11,354 nucleotides of DNA from JBMNTP01 sp050945795 (lineage in GTDB: Bacteria > Bacillota > Clostridia > Christensenellales > MGBC116941). The notes under the pieces are model-generated. The model ran no database searches and had not been told where the DNA came from. It worked only from the letters and a program-made list of their open reading frames with translations. Positions 5,917-11,354 of the stretch are shown in pieces. Each line of letters starts with the position of its first letter. The stretch's first letter is position 1. Position numbers and translations under genes: made by a program. The DNA lies in assembly GCA_050945795.1 (NCBI GenBank), contig JBMNTP010000038.1, positions 1-11,354 of the forward strand, given 5' to 3'.

Positions 5917-7807
5917 AGAGAAGAATAACGGCGGAAACCGCGTGGTTTGGCGGCTGGCCAAAACGGTATTTAGCTTTTACCCAAAGATGCTGCCGATAGC
6001 TATATTTTGTATTTTATTCAACGCCCTTGTAAGCTCTATGCCGGCGGTTTTTATGCAAAACGTAATAGCCGTTGTTGAGAGGAGCTGGCAAAGTGGAGAT
6101 TGGAGCGCCGCCTCCGGCAAGATTCTTTCTATTGTCGGTATATTGGTGGTACTGTATGTGCTGTCGCTTATTTCAGGGTTTGCGTACAGCCAGTTGATGG
6201 CGATTATTTCGCAGGGCGCTTTAAAAAAGCTGCGCGAAAAGATGTTTAACAAAATGCAGGATCTGCCTATTAAGTATTTTGACGGTAAGAATCATGGCGA
6301 TATTATGAGCCATTATACAAACGACATAGACACGCTGCGCCAGTTGCTATCACAAAGCTTCCCGCAGATGCTTTTTTCGGCAGTCGCAGTAACTACGCTT
6401 TTTATGATAATGATCTATTACAGCATATGGCTTGCCATGATAATACTCATGGGCGCTGCGGTTATGGTCATTATAACAAAAAGAATAGGCGGCAGCTCGG
6501 CAAAGCTGTTTTACCGGCAGCAAGAGGCGATGGGGAAGCAAGAAGGATATATTGAGGAGATAATGAACGGCCAGAAGGTCGTAAAGGTGTTTAGCCATGA
6601 GGAGGAATCGAAGGAAAACTTCGATAAACATAATGACGTGCTTTTTTATGAATCAAGGCGAGCGAACAAGTACGCCAATATACTTGGGCCGATACTCAAT
6701 AATATAGGGAATGTATTGTATGCCATAGTAGCTATGTCGGGAGGTCTGCTGCTTTTGTTCGGCGCGCGAAATGTCAGCGTTTCGGGGCTGGCGCTTAGCA
6801 TAAGCGTTGTGGTGCCGTTTTTGAATATGACAAAGCAGTTTGCGGGAAACATAAACCAGGTATCGCATCAGGTAAACTCGGTGGTTATGGGACTCGCCGG
6901 CGCGCGGCGCATATTTGCGCTGCTTGATGAAGAGCCGGAGGTAGACGATGGCTATGTTACTTTGGTTAATATAAAGGAAAAAGACGGGGAAATGGTGGAA
7001 TGTGAGGAGCGCACCGGCATTTGGGCGTGGAAACATCCGCACGCGTCGGACGGCACCGTTACATATACAAAATTAGCCGGTGATGTGCGGCTGTATGATG
7101 TAGATTTTGAATACGAACCCGGCAACCCCGTTTTGCATAATATAACGCTTTACGCCGAGCCGGGTCAAAAAGTTGCCTTTGTGGGCGCGACAGGGGCGGG
7201 GAAGACAACCATAACCAATCTTTTGAACAGGTTTTATGATATAGCCGATGGCAAAATCCGCTATGACGGCATAAATATAAACAAAATCAAAAAGGGAGAT
7301 CTGCGCCGTTCGCTTGGTATGGTGTTGCAGGATACCAATCTCTTTACCGGTACGGTTATGGACAATATACGCTATGGCAAACTCGATGCTACCGATGAAG
7401 AGTGCACCCGGGCGGCGCGGCTCGCCGGCGCGCACAGCTTTATAACCCGCCTGCCGTTAGCATACCAAACTATGATTACAGCGAACGGCAGCAACCTATC
7501 CCAAGGCCAGCGCCAATTACTGGCTCTAAGCCGGGCAGCCGTTGCCGATCCGCCTGTTATGATACTTGACGAAGCGACATCATCTATCGACACCCGTACC
7601 GAGGCTTTGGTGCAGCGCGGCATGGATGCGCTTATGAAAGGAAGAACGGTATTTGTAATAGCGCACCGGCTGTCGACAATAAAGAACGCCGATGTAATTA
7701 TGGTTTTAGAGCATGGGCGCATAATAGAGCGAGGAAGTCATGAAAAGCTGTTAGAGGAGCGAGGCAGGTATTATCAGCTTTACACCGGAGCGTTCGAGCT
7801 AGAATAA
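5903..7807 (+). CDS. ABC exporter half-transporter, catalytic-site subunit (BmrD/LmrD/TM288-like)
   Basis: 634 residues: six hydrophobic membrane segments (about 28-52, 76-98, 157-176, 178-196, 262-287, 291-310) followed by an ABC domain (about 395-632). Walker A GATGAGKT (428-435), Q-loop Gln476, Walker B MILDE (553-557) with catalytic Glu557, and switch His588 are all intact. The signature is LSQGQ (532-536) instead of LSGGQ. The intact Walker motifs here pair with the intact signature of the upstream subunit to make the working ATP site; the altered signature here pairs with the upstream subunit's altered Walker motifs. An insertion of about 45 residues (347-393, including WAWKHPH) between membrane and ABC domains is typical of LmrD-like subunits. 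The ATG ATG start overlaps the upstream stop by 14 bases; the second ATG could also be used. A terminator follows 13 bases after the stop. Confidence 0.95.
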   Translation: MMSNKEKNNGGNRVVWRLAKTVFSFYPKMLPIAIFCILFNALVSSMPAVFMQNVIAVVERSWQSGDWSAASGKILSIVGILVVLYVLSLISGFAYSQLMAIISQGALKKLREKMFNKMQDLPIKYFDGKNHGDIMSHYTNDIDTLRQLLSQSFPQMLFSAVAVTTLFMIMIYYSIWLAMIILMGAAVMVIITKRIGGSSAKLFYRQQEAMGKQEGYIEEIMNGQKVVKVFSHEEESKENFDKHNDVLFYESRRANKYANILGPILNNIGNVLYAIVAMSGGLLLLFGARNVSVSGLALSISVVVPFLNMTKQFAGNINQVSHQVNSVVMGLAGARRIFALLDEEPEVDDGYVTLVNIKEKDGEMVECEERTGIWAWKHPHASDGTVTYTKLAGDVRLYDVDFEYEPGNPVLHNITLYAEPGQKVAFVGATGAGKTTITNLLNRFYDIADGKIRYDGININKIKKGDLRRSLGMVLQDTNLFTGTVMDNIRYGKLDATDEECTRAARLAGAHSFITRLPLAYQTMITANGSNLSQGQRQLLALSRAAVADPPVMILDEATSSIDTRTEALVQRGMDALMKGRTVFVIAHRLSTIKNADVIMVLEHGRIIERGSHEKLLEERGRYYQLYTGAFELE

Positions 7808-7820
7808 GGTAAAAACACAT

Positions 7821-7870
7821 AATGACGTGCGTAGGGCTAAGATTGTGCCGCATGTACGCGTGTCATTTTT
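7821..7870 (+). terminator. Terminator of the ABC exporter operon
   Basis: Arms 7821-7833 and 7855-7867 form 13 consecutive pairs, two of them G-U wobbles in RNA, with a 21-base loop and a T-run (7866-7870). It lies just after the ABC operon and before the convergent acetyltransferase gene, so it may serve both directions, although the T-run is better on the plus strand. Confidence 0.8.
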
Positions 7871-7898
7871 CGTTTGAAGGGGCTTTTATATAAGAAAG

Positions 7899-8516
7899 TT
7901 ATCGCTCATAACTTAATGCGTTGTCGAATTCGGTTTTTTGCCGCTGCCAGTATTCGGAGTCATCTTTTGTGATGGATCGTATTATACTGCAAGGGTTTCC
8001 GGCGGCTATAACGCCTGACGGTATAGATTTTGTAACGACAGAGCCGGAGCCTATAATTGTGCCTTCGCCAATATTTACTCCGCCGTTTATAACCGTATGG
8101 CCGCCTATCCAGACATTATCGCCTATTGTTATCGGTTTTCCGTATTCAACCTTTGTTGCCCGTATGGCTGCGTCAATGGGGTGCGACGCGGTATATATAC
8201 CGACATCCGGCCCGAACATAACATTATCGCCTATTATAACGGGGCAGACATCGAGTATTACGCAGTTAAAATTAGCGTAGAAATTATTGCCTACAGAGAT
8301 GTTCATACCATAATCGCAGCGAAAAGGCGGCTCTATATACACATCTTGACCTGTTGAGCTGAAAAGCTCTTTGATAAGCTGCGCGCGATACTCGGTTTCG
8401 TCCTCAGTTGTGCTGTTGAACATACGCACCAGTTTACGAGATTTTTGAACCTCCGGCCTCAGCTCATCGTTAACTATATAAAGCAGGCCGCCCGTCATTC
8501 TTTCTTTCATGTTCAT
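7899..8516 (-). CDS. Hexapeptide-repeat O-acetyltransferase (maltose/galactoside acetyltransferase family)
   Basis: 205 residues, the normal size for the Maa/LacA/NodL group, which transfers acetyl from acetyl-CoA to sugar hydroxyls in the cytoplasm. Residues about 3-57 match the N-terminal Mac domain (KERMTGGLLY, LVRMFN). Residues about 70-178 are left-handed beta-helix hexapeptide repeats (ITIGDNVWIGGHTVINGGV, EGTIIGSGSVV). The catalytic His is His112 in YTASHPID, and the closing GNPCSIIRSI segment is typical. The true acceptor sugar cannot be told from sequence. The first ATG is preferred because GGAG (plus 8525-8528) lies eight bases before it; a second ATG follows two codons later. The gene is a single leftward unit convergent with the ABC operon, with no partner sugar genes in view. 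I found no convincing promoter. Confidence 0.92.
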   Translation of the reverse strand: MNMKERMTGGLLYIVNDELRPEVQKSRKLVRMFNSTTEDETEYRAQLIKELFSSTGQDVYIEPPFRCDYGMNISVGNNFYANFNCVILDVCPVIIGDNVMFGPDVGIYTASHPIDAAIRATKVEYGKPITIGDNVWIGGHTVINGGVNIGEGTIIGSGSVVTKSIPSGVIAAGNPCSIIRSITKDDSEYWQRQKTEFDNALSYER

Positions 8517-8582
8517 ATAGAATACTCCAACTCAATTTGATTCTTATTGGTTATTGTATATTATTAGCCGCGATATCAAAAG

Positions 8583-8612
8583 AAGCCGAGCCATTTTTAG
8601 GGAGCGGCTTTT
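8583..8612 (+). terminator. Orphan terminator-like hairpin
   Basis: AAGCCG (8583-8588) pairs with CGGCTT (8605-8610) around a 16-base loop, followed by a run of four T (8609-8612). No rightward gene ends here. The same structure read leftward lies upstream of the acetyltransferase gene. It may belong to a small RNA, to a leader, or be a relic. Confidence 0.35.
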
Positions 8613-8705
8613 GCCACGACTTGACGGGCAAGATACGAGAAGTTTTGGAGTTAAATAATTATATATTAGGATAAAAAACATTATAAGCAATAAATGCCGG
8701 CTCTC

Positions 8706-9020
8706 GGAATAGATTTTCTTTGACTTGATTTTGATTTATTGAAAAGGAAGGGAAGAACCGAGTGCTGATAAATAGCTTCGCCTAGATGCGAGAGTAAGGG
8801 CGGTATTAAGCTATCAACTAATTGCGGAATAGATTTTCTTTGGCTTGATTTTGATTTATTGAAAAGGAAGGAAAAACTGCGTACTGATAAACAGCTTGGG
8901 CCGGATGTGGGCGAAAGGGCGATATTAAGATATCAACTAATTGTGGAATAGATTTTCTTTGGCTTACCTTTCTTTTTTCTAAAAGAAAGGTAAGGGAATA
9001 TGGTACAATAAACATATAAA
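8706..9020. repeat. Three tandem copies of a ~120-base intergenic repeat
   Basis: The sequence GGAATAGATTTTCTTTG recurs at 8706, 8826 and 8945, giving periods of 120 and 119 bases. Copies 1 (8706-8825) and 2 (8826-8944) differ at one of the first 46 positions and are clearly related to their ends, both closing in TATCAACTAATTG. Copy 3 shares the first 21 bases with copy 2, then diverges into a perfect hairpin and fades near 9020. In copies 1 and 2 the region matching that hairpin forms only an imperfect stem, and a second weak inverted repeat (TGATA...TATCA) is present. Nothing codes across it. No transposase is nearby, so a small non-autonomous or palindromic intergenic repeat is the best description. 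Confidence 0.85.
8963..8994. repeat. Perfect 14-bp palindromic hairpin in repeat copy 3
   Basis: CTTACCTTTCTTTT (8963-8976) is the exact reverse complement of AAAAGAAAGGTAAG (8981-8994), with a 4-base loop. It has no T-run after it on the plus strand, so it does not look like an ordinary terminator. It replaces the imperfect stem found at the same place in repeat copies 1 and 2. Confidence 0.8.
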
Positions 9021-9104
9021 TGAGTTAAGCGCTTTTTGGCGGTATGTGTATAAATAAGGCAGGGGAAAACCGGAAAAGCATATACCTAGTGCGTTTAATT
9101 GTAT

Positions 9105-9110
9105 TATAAT
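9105..9110 (+). promoter_or_regulatory. Possible -10 box of the PAS-AraC gene
   Basis: A perfect TATAAT lies about 108 bases before the start codon. No good -35 box is found 16-18 bases upstream (best is TATACC, 3 of 6), so the promoter may be weak or need an activator. Transcription would start near 9117, exactly where the foldable leader begins. Confidence 0.4.
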
Positions 9111-9117
9111 AAAAAAC

Positions 9118-9168
9118 ACAACATAGAGCTTGGAGCGATGGCTCTTTATATAGTATGTACGATGTTGT
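9118..9168 (+). promoter_or_regulatory. Foldable 5' leader of the PAS-AraC gene
   Basis: ACAACAT (9118-9124) is the exact complement of ATGTTGT (9162-9168) and encloses AGAGC (9125-9129) pairing with GCTCT (9141-9145), the two stems stacking without a gap on the 5' side. It would form at the very 5' end of the transcript if the TATAAT at 9105 is used. It matches no riboswitch I know; it could stabilise the mRNA or be regulatory. Confidence 0.35.
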
Positions 9169-9202
9169 TTAGGATGGTTTAGGGCGCAGGACTTTCAACG
9201 TG

Positions 9203-9209
9203 AAGGGAG
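9203..9209 (+). promoter_or_regulatory. Ribosome binding site deciding the PAS-AraC start
   Basis: AAGGGAG lies eight bases before ATG 9218. The alternative in-frame GTG at 9200 overlaps this region and has no good site of its own, so ATG 9218 is the likely start. Confidence 0.7.
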
Positions 9210-9217
9210 ATAAGGTT

Positions 9218-10813
9218 ATGATACATGGCCTGTCGATGCAGCCGATTGTTTCCTCTTACGGCGCCCTTTTGGAGCGGCGTGAGTTGCTGTTTTCGGTGCT
9301 CGAGCTGTTTCCCTTGCCGATTGAAGTATTTGCGCCGGATGGCATCAGCTTATTTGTAAACAGCGCATTTTTAAAAGCTTTTCATATACCTGACAGTTCA
9401 GAAGTTGTTGGGAAATTCAATGTATTGAAAGATGGTTATGTTAATCAAACTCCGATGCTAGCCGAATTTATGCGGCGGGTATTTTCGGGTGAACTGCTGA
9501 CGATATATGACATCAAAGTGCCTTTTAATGAGATATACAGCTTTTATTTCTCAAAATACGGCAATCCTGCACAAAATGACATGTATCATGATATAACCGG
9601 CTTTCCGCTCAGAAACGCCGGCGGGGAGATAGGTTGCGTGGTAACTATATTTATGACTACAGGCATATACCACTCAAGGCTAGACGCGATTAAGGCGGCG
9701 GAGTACATTAAAGAAAATTGGCTTGATGATTTCAATATTGATAATATTGCACGGGCGGCGGGGCTTAGCCGCCATTATTTAACAAGGCTGTTTAAAAAAT
9801 ATACCGGCATGACGCCGTATAGCTATTATCAGGATGTAAAGATAGAAAAAATAAAAGAAGCGCTAAGAGATACAGGTATAAGCGTGAGCAAGGCTTTTTT
9901 GTTATGCGGAGTTGATTACAGCGGTCGCTTCGCCGATATTTTCAAGAAGAAAACGGGCATGACTCCATCTCAATACAGAAAATCGCTAAGGACTGGGGAG
10001 GGTGAGCAGGTAAGAGAGCATACCAGCGATGCCGCTACCATTGTAAGAGAGCAAGATCCGTCTTTAGTTAATCCCAGAGCTGTATCTGAATCTAAGGAGC
10101 TGCTCTTTGAAGTTGCCTCGCTTTTTCCCATACCAGTGCAGATCTATAAATCAAACGGCGATATTGTTTATATAAACGAATCGGTGCTAAGGATGTGGAA
10201 CATACAGGACACTTCGCAGTTGCTAGGGCATTACAATTTACTTAGCGATCCTTTCGTAAATGAGCAATGCGGGCTTAAGGATTATATTATAAGAGCATTC
10301 CAGGGAGAAATAGTGCTTATATCCGATATAAAAGTGCCGCTTGAGCAGTTGTGGCAGAGGTATAAGACTCGAAACGGAGTTTATAATATTGAATCGCTTT
10401 ATGTTGATATTTTGAATTTCCCTGTGTTTAGCTCAGGTGGCGAAATGATATATATGGTTAGTATGTTTTTTACAAGCAGGGTTTATCAGGGGCGTCCGGA
10501 TATAGTAAAAGCTAGAGAGTATATCGAAAACAATTGGCGAGAGGAATTCGATATGAATAAGCTTTCAGAGGCCATGCGTATAAGCCCGTCGCATCTCGCC
10601 CGCCTTTTTAAAAGACATACCGGCATGACGCCGTACAGCTATTATCAAAAAACAAAGATAAACCGGCTAAAAAAAGCTATACAGGATAAAACTATGAGTA
10701 TAGCCGAGGCGTTTGAATACTGCGGTCTTGAGTATTCCGGAAACTTCGCAAGGGTATTTAAAGAACAGATAGGAATGACGCCATCACAATACCGAAAATC
10801 AATGGATAAATAA
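9218..10813 (+). CDS. Transcriptional regulator with tandemly duplicated PAS-AraC units (PAS-AraC-PAS-AraC)
   Basis: 531 residues from ATG 9218; a GTG at 9200 would add six. The protein is two copies of one module: PAS-like sensor (about 19-150), complete AraC/XylS DNA-binding domain with two helix-turn-helix motifs (about 158-256), linker (about 257-290), second PAS-like (291-422) and second AraC domain (430-528). Both AraC domains carry GMTPYSYYQ after the first helix-turn-helix and end GMTPSQYRKS. By hand, ungapped, the halves share about 101 of 238 residues (42%) at a constant offset of 272, so they arose by an in-frame duplication. No membrane segments or signal peptide: a cytoplasmic regulator, ligand unknown. 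With four helix-turn-helix motifs in one chain it could bind as a built-in dimer. Ordinary AraC regulators have one DNA-binding domain, so this arrangement is unusual. A strong terminator follows; targets might include neighbouring genes, which is inference. Confidence 0.9.
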   Translation: MIHGLSMQPIVSSYGALLERRELLFSVLELFPLPIEVFAPDGISLFVNSAFLKAFHIPDSSEVVGKFNVLKDGYVNQTPMLAEFMRRVFSGELLTIYDIKVPFNEIYSFYFSKYGNPAQNDMYHDITGFPLRNAGGEIGCVVTIFMTTGIYHSRLDAIKAAEYIKENWLDDFNIDNIARAAGLSRHYLTRLFKKYTGMTPYSYYQDVKIEKIKEALRDTGISVSKAFLLCGVDYSGRFADIFKKKTGMTPSQYRKSLRTGEGEQVREHTSDAATIVREQDPSLVNPRAVSESKELLFEVASLFPIPVQIYKSNGDIVYINESVLRMWNIQDTSQLLGHYNLLSDPFVNEQCGLKDYIIRAFQGEIVLISDIKVPLEQLWQRYKTRNGVYNIESLYVDILNFPVFSSGGEMIYMVSMFFTSRVYQGRPDIVKAREYIENNWREEFDMNKLSEAMRISPSHLARLFKRHTGMTPYSYYQKTKINRLKKAIQDKTMSIAEAFEYCGLEYSGNFARVFKEQIGMTPSQYRKSMDK

Positions 10814-10833
10814 AAAACAACATAAGCCGTGCC

Positions 10834-10862
10834 GCCGTCACCCTTTGGGTGACGGCTTTTTT
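10834..10862 (+). terminator. Terminator of the PAS-AraC gene
   Basis: A perfect 10-bp stem, GCCGTCACCC (10834-10843) with GGGTGACGGC (10847-10856), a TTT loop and six following T residues (10857-10862). It separates the PAS-AraC gene from the next PAS gene, so they are not a simple operon. Confidence 0.95.
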
Positions 10863-10963
10863 AGCCATAATTTAACTAAAAAGAGCGGCCATCAGCCTAT
10901 TACAGGCCGATATTATCATGTAGCATATAAAATACAAACATAGCCTGAACATACTGTACTAAA

Positions 10964-10972
10964 AAGGGGTGG
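10964..10972 (+). promoter_or_regulatory. Ribosome binding site deciding a TTG start
   Basis: AAGGGGTGG closely follows the AAGGAGGTGG anti-16S complement and ends five bases before TTG 10978. An in-frame GTG at 10969 lies inside this site and is therefore unlikely to be the start. Confidence 0.65.
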
Positions 10973-10977
10973 AATCT

Positions 10978-11354
10978 TTGAGTTACGGTAAAGAGCAGGA
11001 ACAGTTCGTTAAAGAACTTAGCCGAATGCAGATGGAGATAAAAGAGAACGAGGAGGCGCAGCAATTCTTTATAAGCAGGCTTAGGCTGCTTACGGAAAAC
11101 GCGGGTATGTTTTCAGATGTATTCGATAGTCTGCCCTTTCCCATGGCGCTCTTTAAAAAGAGCGGAGAGCTGGTCATGGCCAACCGAGCGCTTATTGATG
11201 AAACCGGAGTAACGGCGGAGGATATGTCGGACGGCAAGATGAATCTCCTAAGCCGCATGACGGATGAGAACTTTTCGGTACTTGAAGCTACGGAGGACAC
11301 GTTCCTTGGCAAAACGACGCTGCTGCGCAAGCTGGTTTGCCCTTTGACAATGTT
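10978..11354 (+). CDS. PAS domain-containing protein, N-terminal part (runs off the window)
   Basis: An open frame of 125 codons runs from TTG 10978 to the right edge with no stop, so the gene is partial. Residues about 1-45 are rich in Glu, Gln, Lys and Leu (KEQEQFVKELSRMQMEIKE) and should form a coiled coil. Residues about 48-125 resemble a PAS domain and match the PAS segments of the upstream regulator in layout: FDSLPFPMALFKKSGELVMAN corresponds to its LFPLPIEVFAPDG...VN, and NLLSRM to NVLKDG. The later output domain is not visible; it may be another AraC regulator, a sensor kinase or a sigma-54-type activator. The TTG start is favoured by a good ribosome binding site. No clear promoter was found in the 115 bases after the previous terminator, though AT-rich TATAAA (10926-10931) is present. 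Confidence 0.75.
   Translation, partial: MSYGKEQEQFVKELSRMQMEIKENEEAQQFFISRLRLLTENAGMFSDVFDSLPFPMALFKKSGELVMANRALIDETGVTAEDMSDGKMNLLSRMTDENFSVLEATEDTFLGKTTLLRKLVCPLTM

Larger units (their letters stand above)
8517..9217. other. Long non-coding region with repeats and a structured leader
   Basis: About 700 bases without a credible gene. Left to right: the acetyltransferase ribosome binding site and AT-rich upstream sequence, a terminator-like hairpin (8583-8612), a plain stretch to 8705, three tandem repeat copies (8706 to about 9020) with a 14-bp hairpin, a plain stretch, a TATAAT box (9105-9110) and a foldable leader (9118-9168) before the PAS-AraC gene. Open frames here, including one leftward across the repeats, have no recognisable protein character. 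Confidence 0.6.

Noticed and set aside
7073..7435. Leftward open frames inside the second ABC gene
   Set aside because: They are antisense to conserved ABC-domain coding sequence; they are shadows of a real gene.
8818..9015. A leftward 65-codon open frame across the tandem repeats
   Set aside because: It lies entirely within repeat sequence, contains the hairpin, has no ribosome binding site of note and no recognisable protein character.
8706..9020. CRISPR array
   Set aside because: Only three copies, with 120-base spacing, similarity extending through the whole unit and no cas genes; the units are tandem repeats, not repeat-spacer units.
10886..10909. CGGCC/GGCCG hairpin between the PAS-AraC terminator and the next gene
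   Set aside because: Only five base pairs with a 14-base loop and no T-run; too weak to call a terminator or regulator.
10969..11354. GTG 10969 as start of the partial PAS gene
   Set aside because: The GTG lies within the Shine-Dalgarno sequence itself; TTG 10978 has correct spacing.

Overview
The window looks like chromosomal DNA from a low-to-moderate G+C Gram-positive bacterium, most likely a member of the Clostridia. The reasons are strong AAGGAGG-type ribosome binding sites, a near-consensus sigma-A promoter, hairpin-plus-T-run terminators after most transcription units, heavy use of ATA isoleucine codons, and the gene families present (heterodimeric LmrCD/BmrCD-type exporter, PAS-AraC regulators, maltose/galactoside acetyltransferase). 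I cannot name the species.

Layout. The left edge may hold the first 13 codons of a leftward gene (1-40). Positions 149-3781 hold three leftward genes: an OsmC-family peroxide-reductase-like protein (3341-3781) with its own terminator, then a tocopherol-cyclase-like protein (2215-3216) that overlaps by 17 bases a DUF255/thioredoxin-domain protein of the YyaL/SSP411 family (210-2231), closed by a terminator. A 12-base match to the 3' end of FMN riboswitches lies between OsmC and the cyclase-like gene without the rest of the aptamer.

From 3983 to 7870 there is one rightward unit: a strong promoter, a leader with an internal terminator-like hairpin (candidate attenuator, possibly with a small leader ORF), two overlapping ABC half-transporters and a terminator. 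The two ABC proteins form a textbook asymmetric pair. The first lacks the catalytic Glu and the switch His, and the second has a changed signature motif, so one ATP site should be degenerate. A leftward hexapeptide-repeat O-acetyltransferase (7899-8516) follows, convergent with the ABC unit.

Positions 8517-9217 are non-coding. They carry three copies of a roughly 120-base tandem repeat, the last with a perfect 14-bp hairpin, then a structured leader for the next gene. That gene (9218-10813) is the most unusual in the window: one polypeptide made of two complete PAS-AraC units in tandem, the halves about 42% identical by hand count with a constant offset of 272 residues. After a strong terminator, another gene starts at a TTG codon (10978) and runs off the right edge. 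It encodes a coiled-coil segment and a PAS domain resembling those of its neighbour, so the right end is probably a small cluster of PAS-type regulators.

No phage, insertion sequence, CRISPR array, tRNA or rRNA was seen. I do not see a clearly new multi-gene system. The most interesting items are the duplicated PAS-AraC regulator, the exporter leader, the repeat cluster and the riboswitch-like remnant.
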